A stretch of DNA of 6,950 bases from Clostridiaceae bacterium (lineage in GTDB: Bacteria; Bacillota; Clostridia; Saccharofermentanales; Fastidiosipilaceae), in assembly GCA_012514965.1 (NCBI GenBank), contig JAAYZH010000044.1, positions 1 to 6,950 on the forward strand. The letters run 5' to 3'. The notes beneath the pieces were generated by a model. The model did not search any database, was not told the origin of the DNA, and worked only from the letters and a program-made list of their open reading frames with translations. Numbering within the stretch: the first letter of the stretch is position 1; the number at the start of each line of letters is the position of its first letter. The translations under genes were made by a program, and so were the position numbers. This document shows, piece by piece, positions 6,865 to 6,950 of this stretch.

Positions 6865-6950
6865 ATGGCCATCGAGCAGCCCGCTTACCGAGTCCTTCTC
6901 AAGGAAGGTGACTATGAACTTCGGCTCTACGAGCCGATGCTGACCGTCCA
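6865..6950 (+). CDS. SOUL-family haem-binding protein, N-terminal fragment cut by window edge
   Basis: Only the first 28 codons are present. They begin MAIEQPAYRVLLKEGDYELR and continue LYEPMLTV. The pattern E-x-P-x-Y-x-V ... G-x-Y-E-x-R-x-Y-x-P is the characteristic start of SOUL/HBP-family proteins, small (about 170-220 residue) soluble proteins, some of which bind haem. The frame stays open to the end of the window. A ribosome binding site precedes the ATG. The gene is divergent from the symporter cluster and shares its intergenic region, with no obvious functional link. The family call rests on a short but characteristic stretch; physiological role is unknown. Confidence 0.75.
   Translation, partial: MAIEQPAYRVLLKEGDYELRLYEPMLTV

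Overview
The window looks like a bacterial chromosome segment of moderately high GC (judged by eye). A DUF3048 (YerB-type) lipoprotein and strong GGAGG-type ribosome binding sites suggest a Gram-positive-like lineage such as Clostridia, but Chloroflexi or Actinobacteria cannot be excluded. I see no mobile elements, tRNAs, rRNAs or CRISPR repeats, and every complete gene reads through without interruption.

Layout: (1) positions 2-1126, plus strand, hold the 3' part of a DUF3048 lipoprotein gene whose start lies before the window. It ends at a strong hairpin terminator (1186-1223). (2) Positions 1242-6668, minus strand, hold a three-gene catabolic cluster. In transcription order these are a GPH/MelB-type sugar:cation symporter (5226-6668), a 974-residue two-part enzyme whose C-terminal third is a GH105 unsaturated uronyl hydrolase (2298-5222), and an aldo/keto reductase (1242-2123). 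The first two are 3 bases apart and probably translationally coupled. The reductase follows after 174 bases, with its own ribosome binding site and possibly its own promoter. (3) Positions 6669-6864 form a divergent promoter region with an extended -10 element for the cluster and a perfect 6-bp inverted repeat. (4) Positions 6865-6950, plus strand, hold the first 28 codons of a SOUL-family haem-binding protein.

Working model (inference): the symporter imports a short uronic-acid-containing oligosaccharide. The enzyme lacks a signal peptide, so it would act in the cytoplasm, where its GH105 module removes a delta-4,5-unsaturated uronic acid from the non-reducing end. The reductase may act on a released carbonyl product. 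The N-terminal ~600 residues of the enzyme belong to no family I can name with confidence. They carry conserved-looking motifs (WSENHQ, EWHSN, DQQHIWQ) and an architecture (helical part, then beta-rich part) reminiscent of toroid-type polysaccharide lyases. A lyase fused to the hydrolase that consumes its product would be the most novel point here, but this is a hypothesis.
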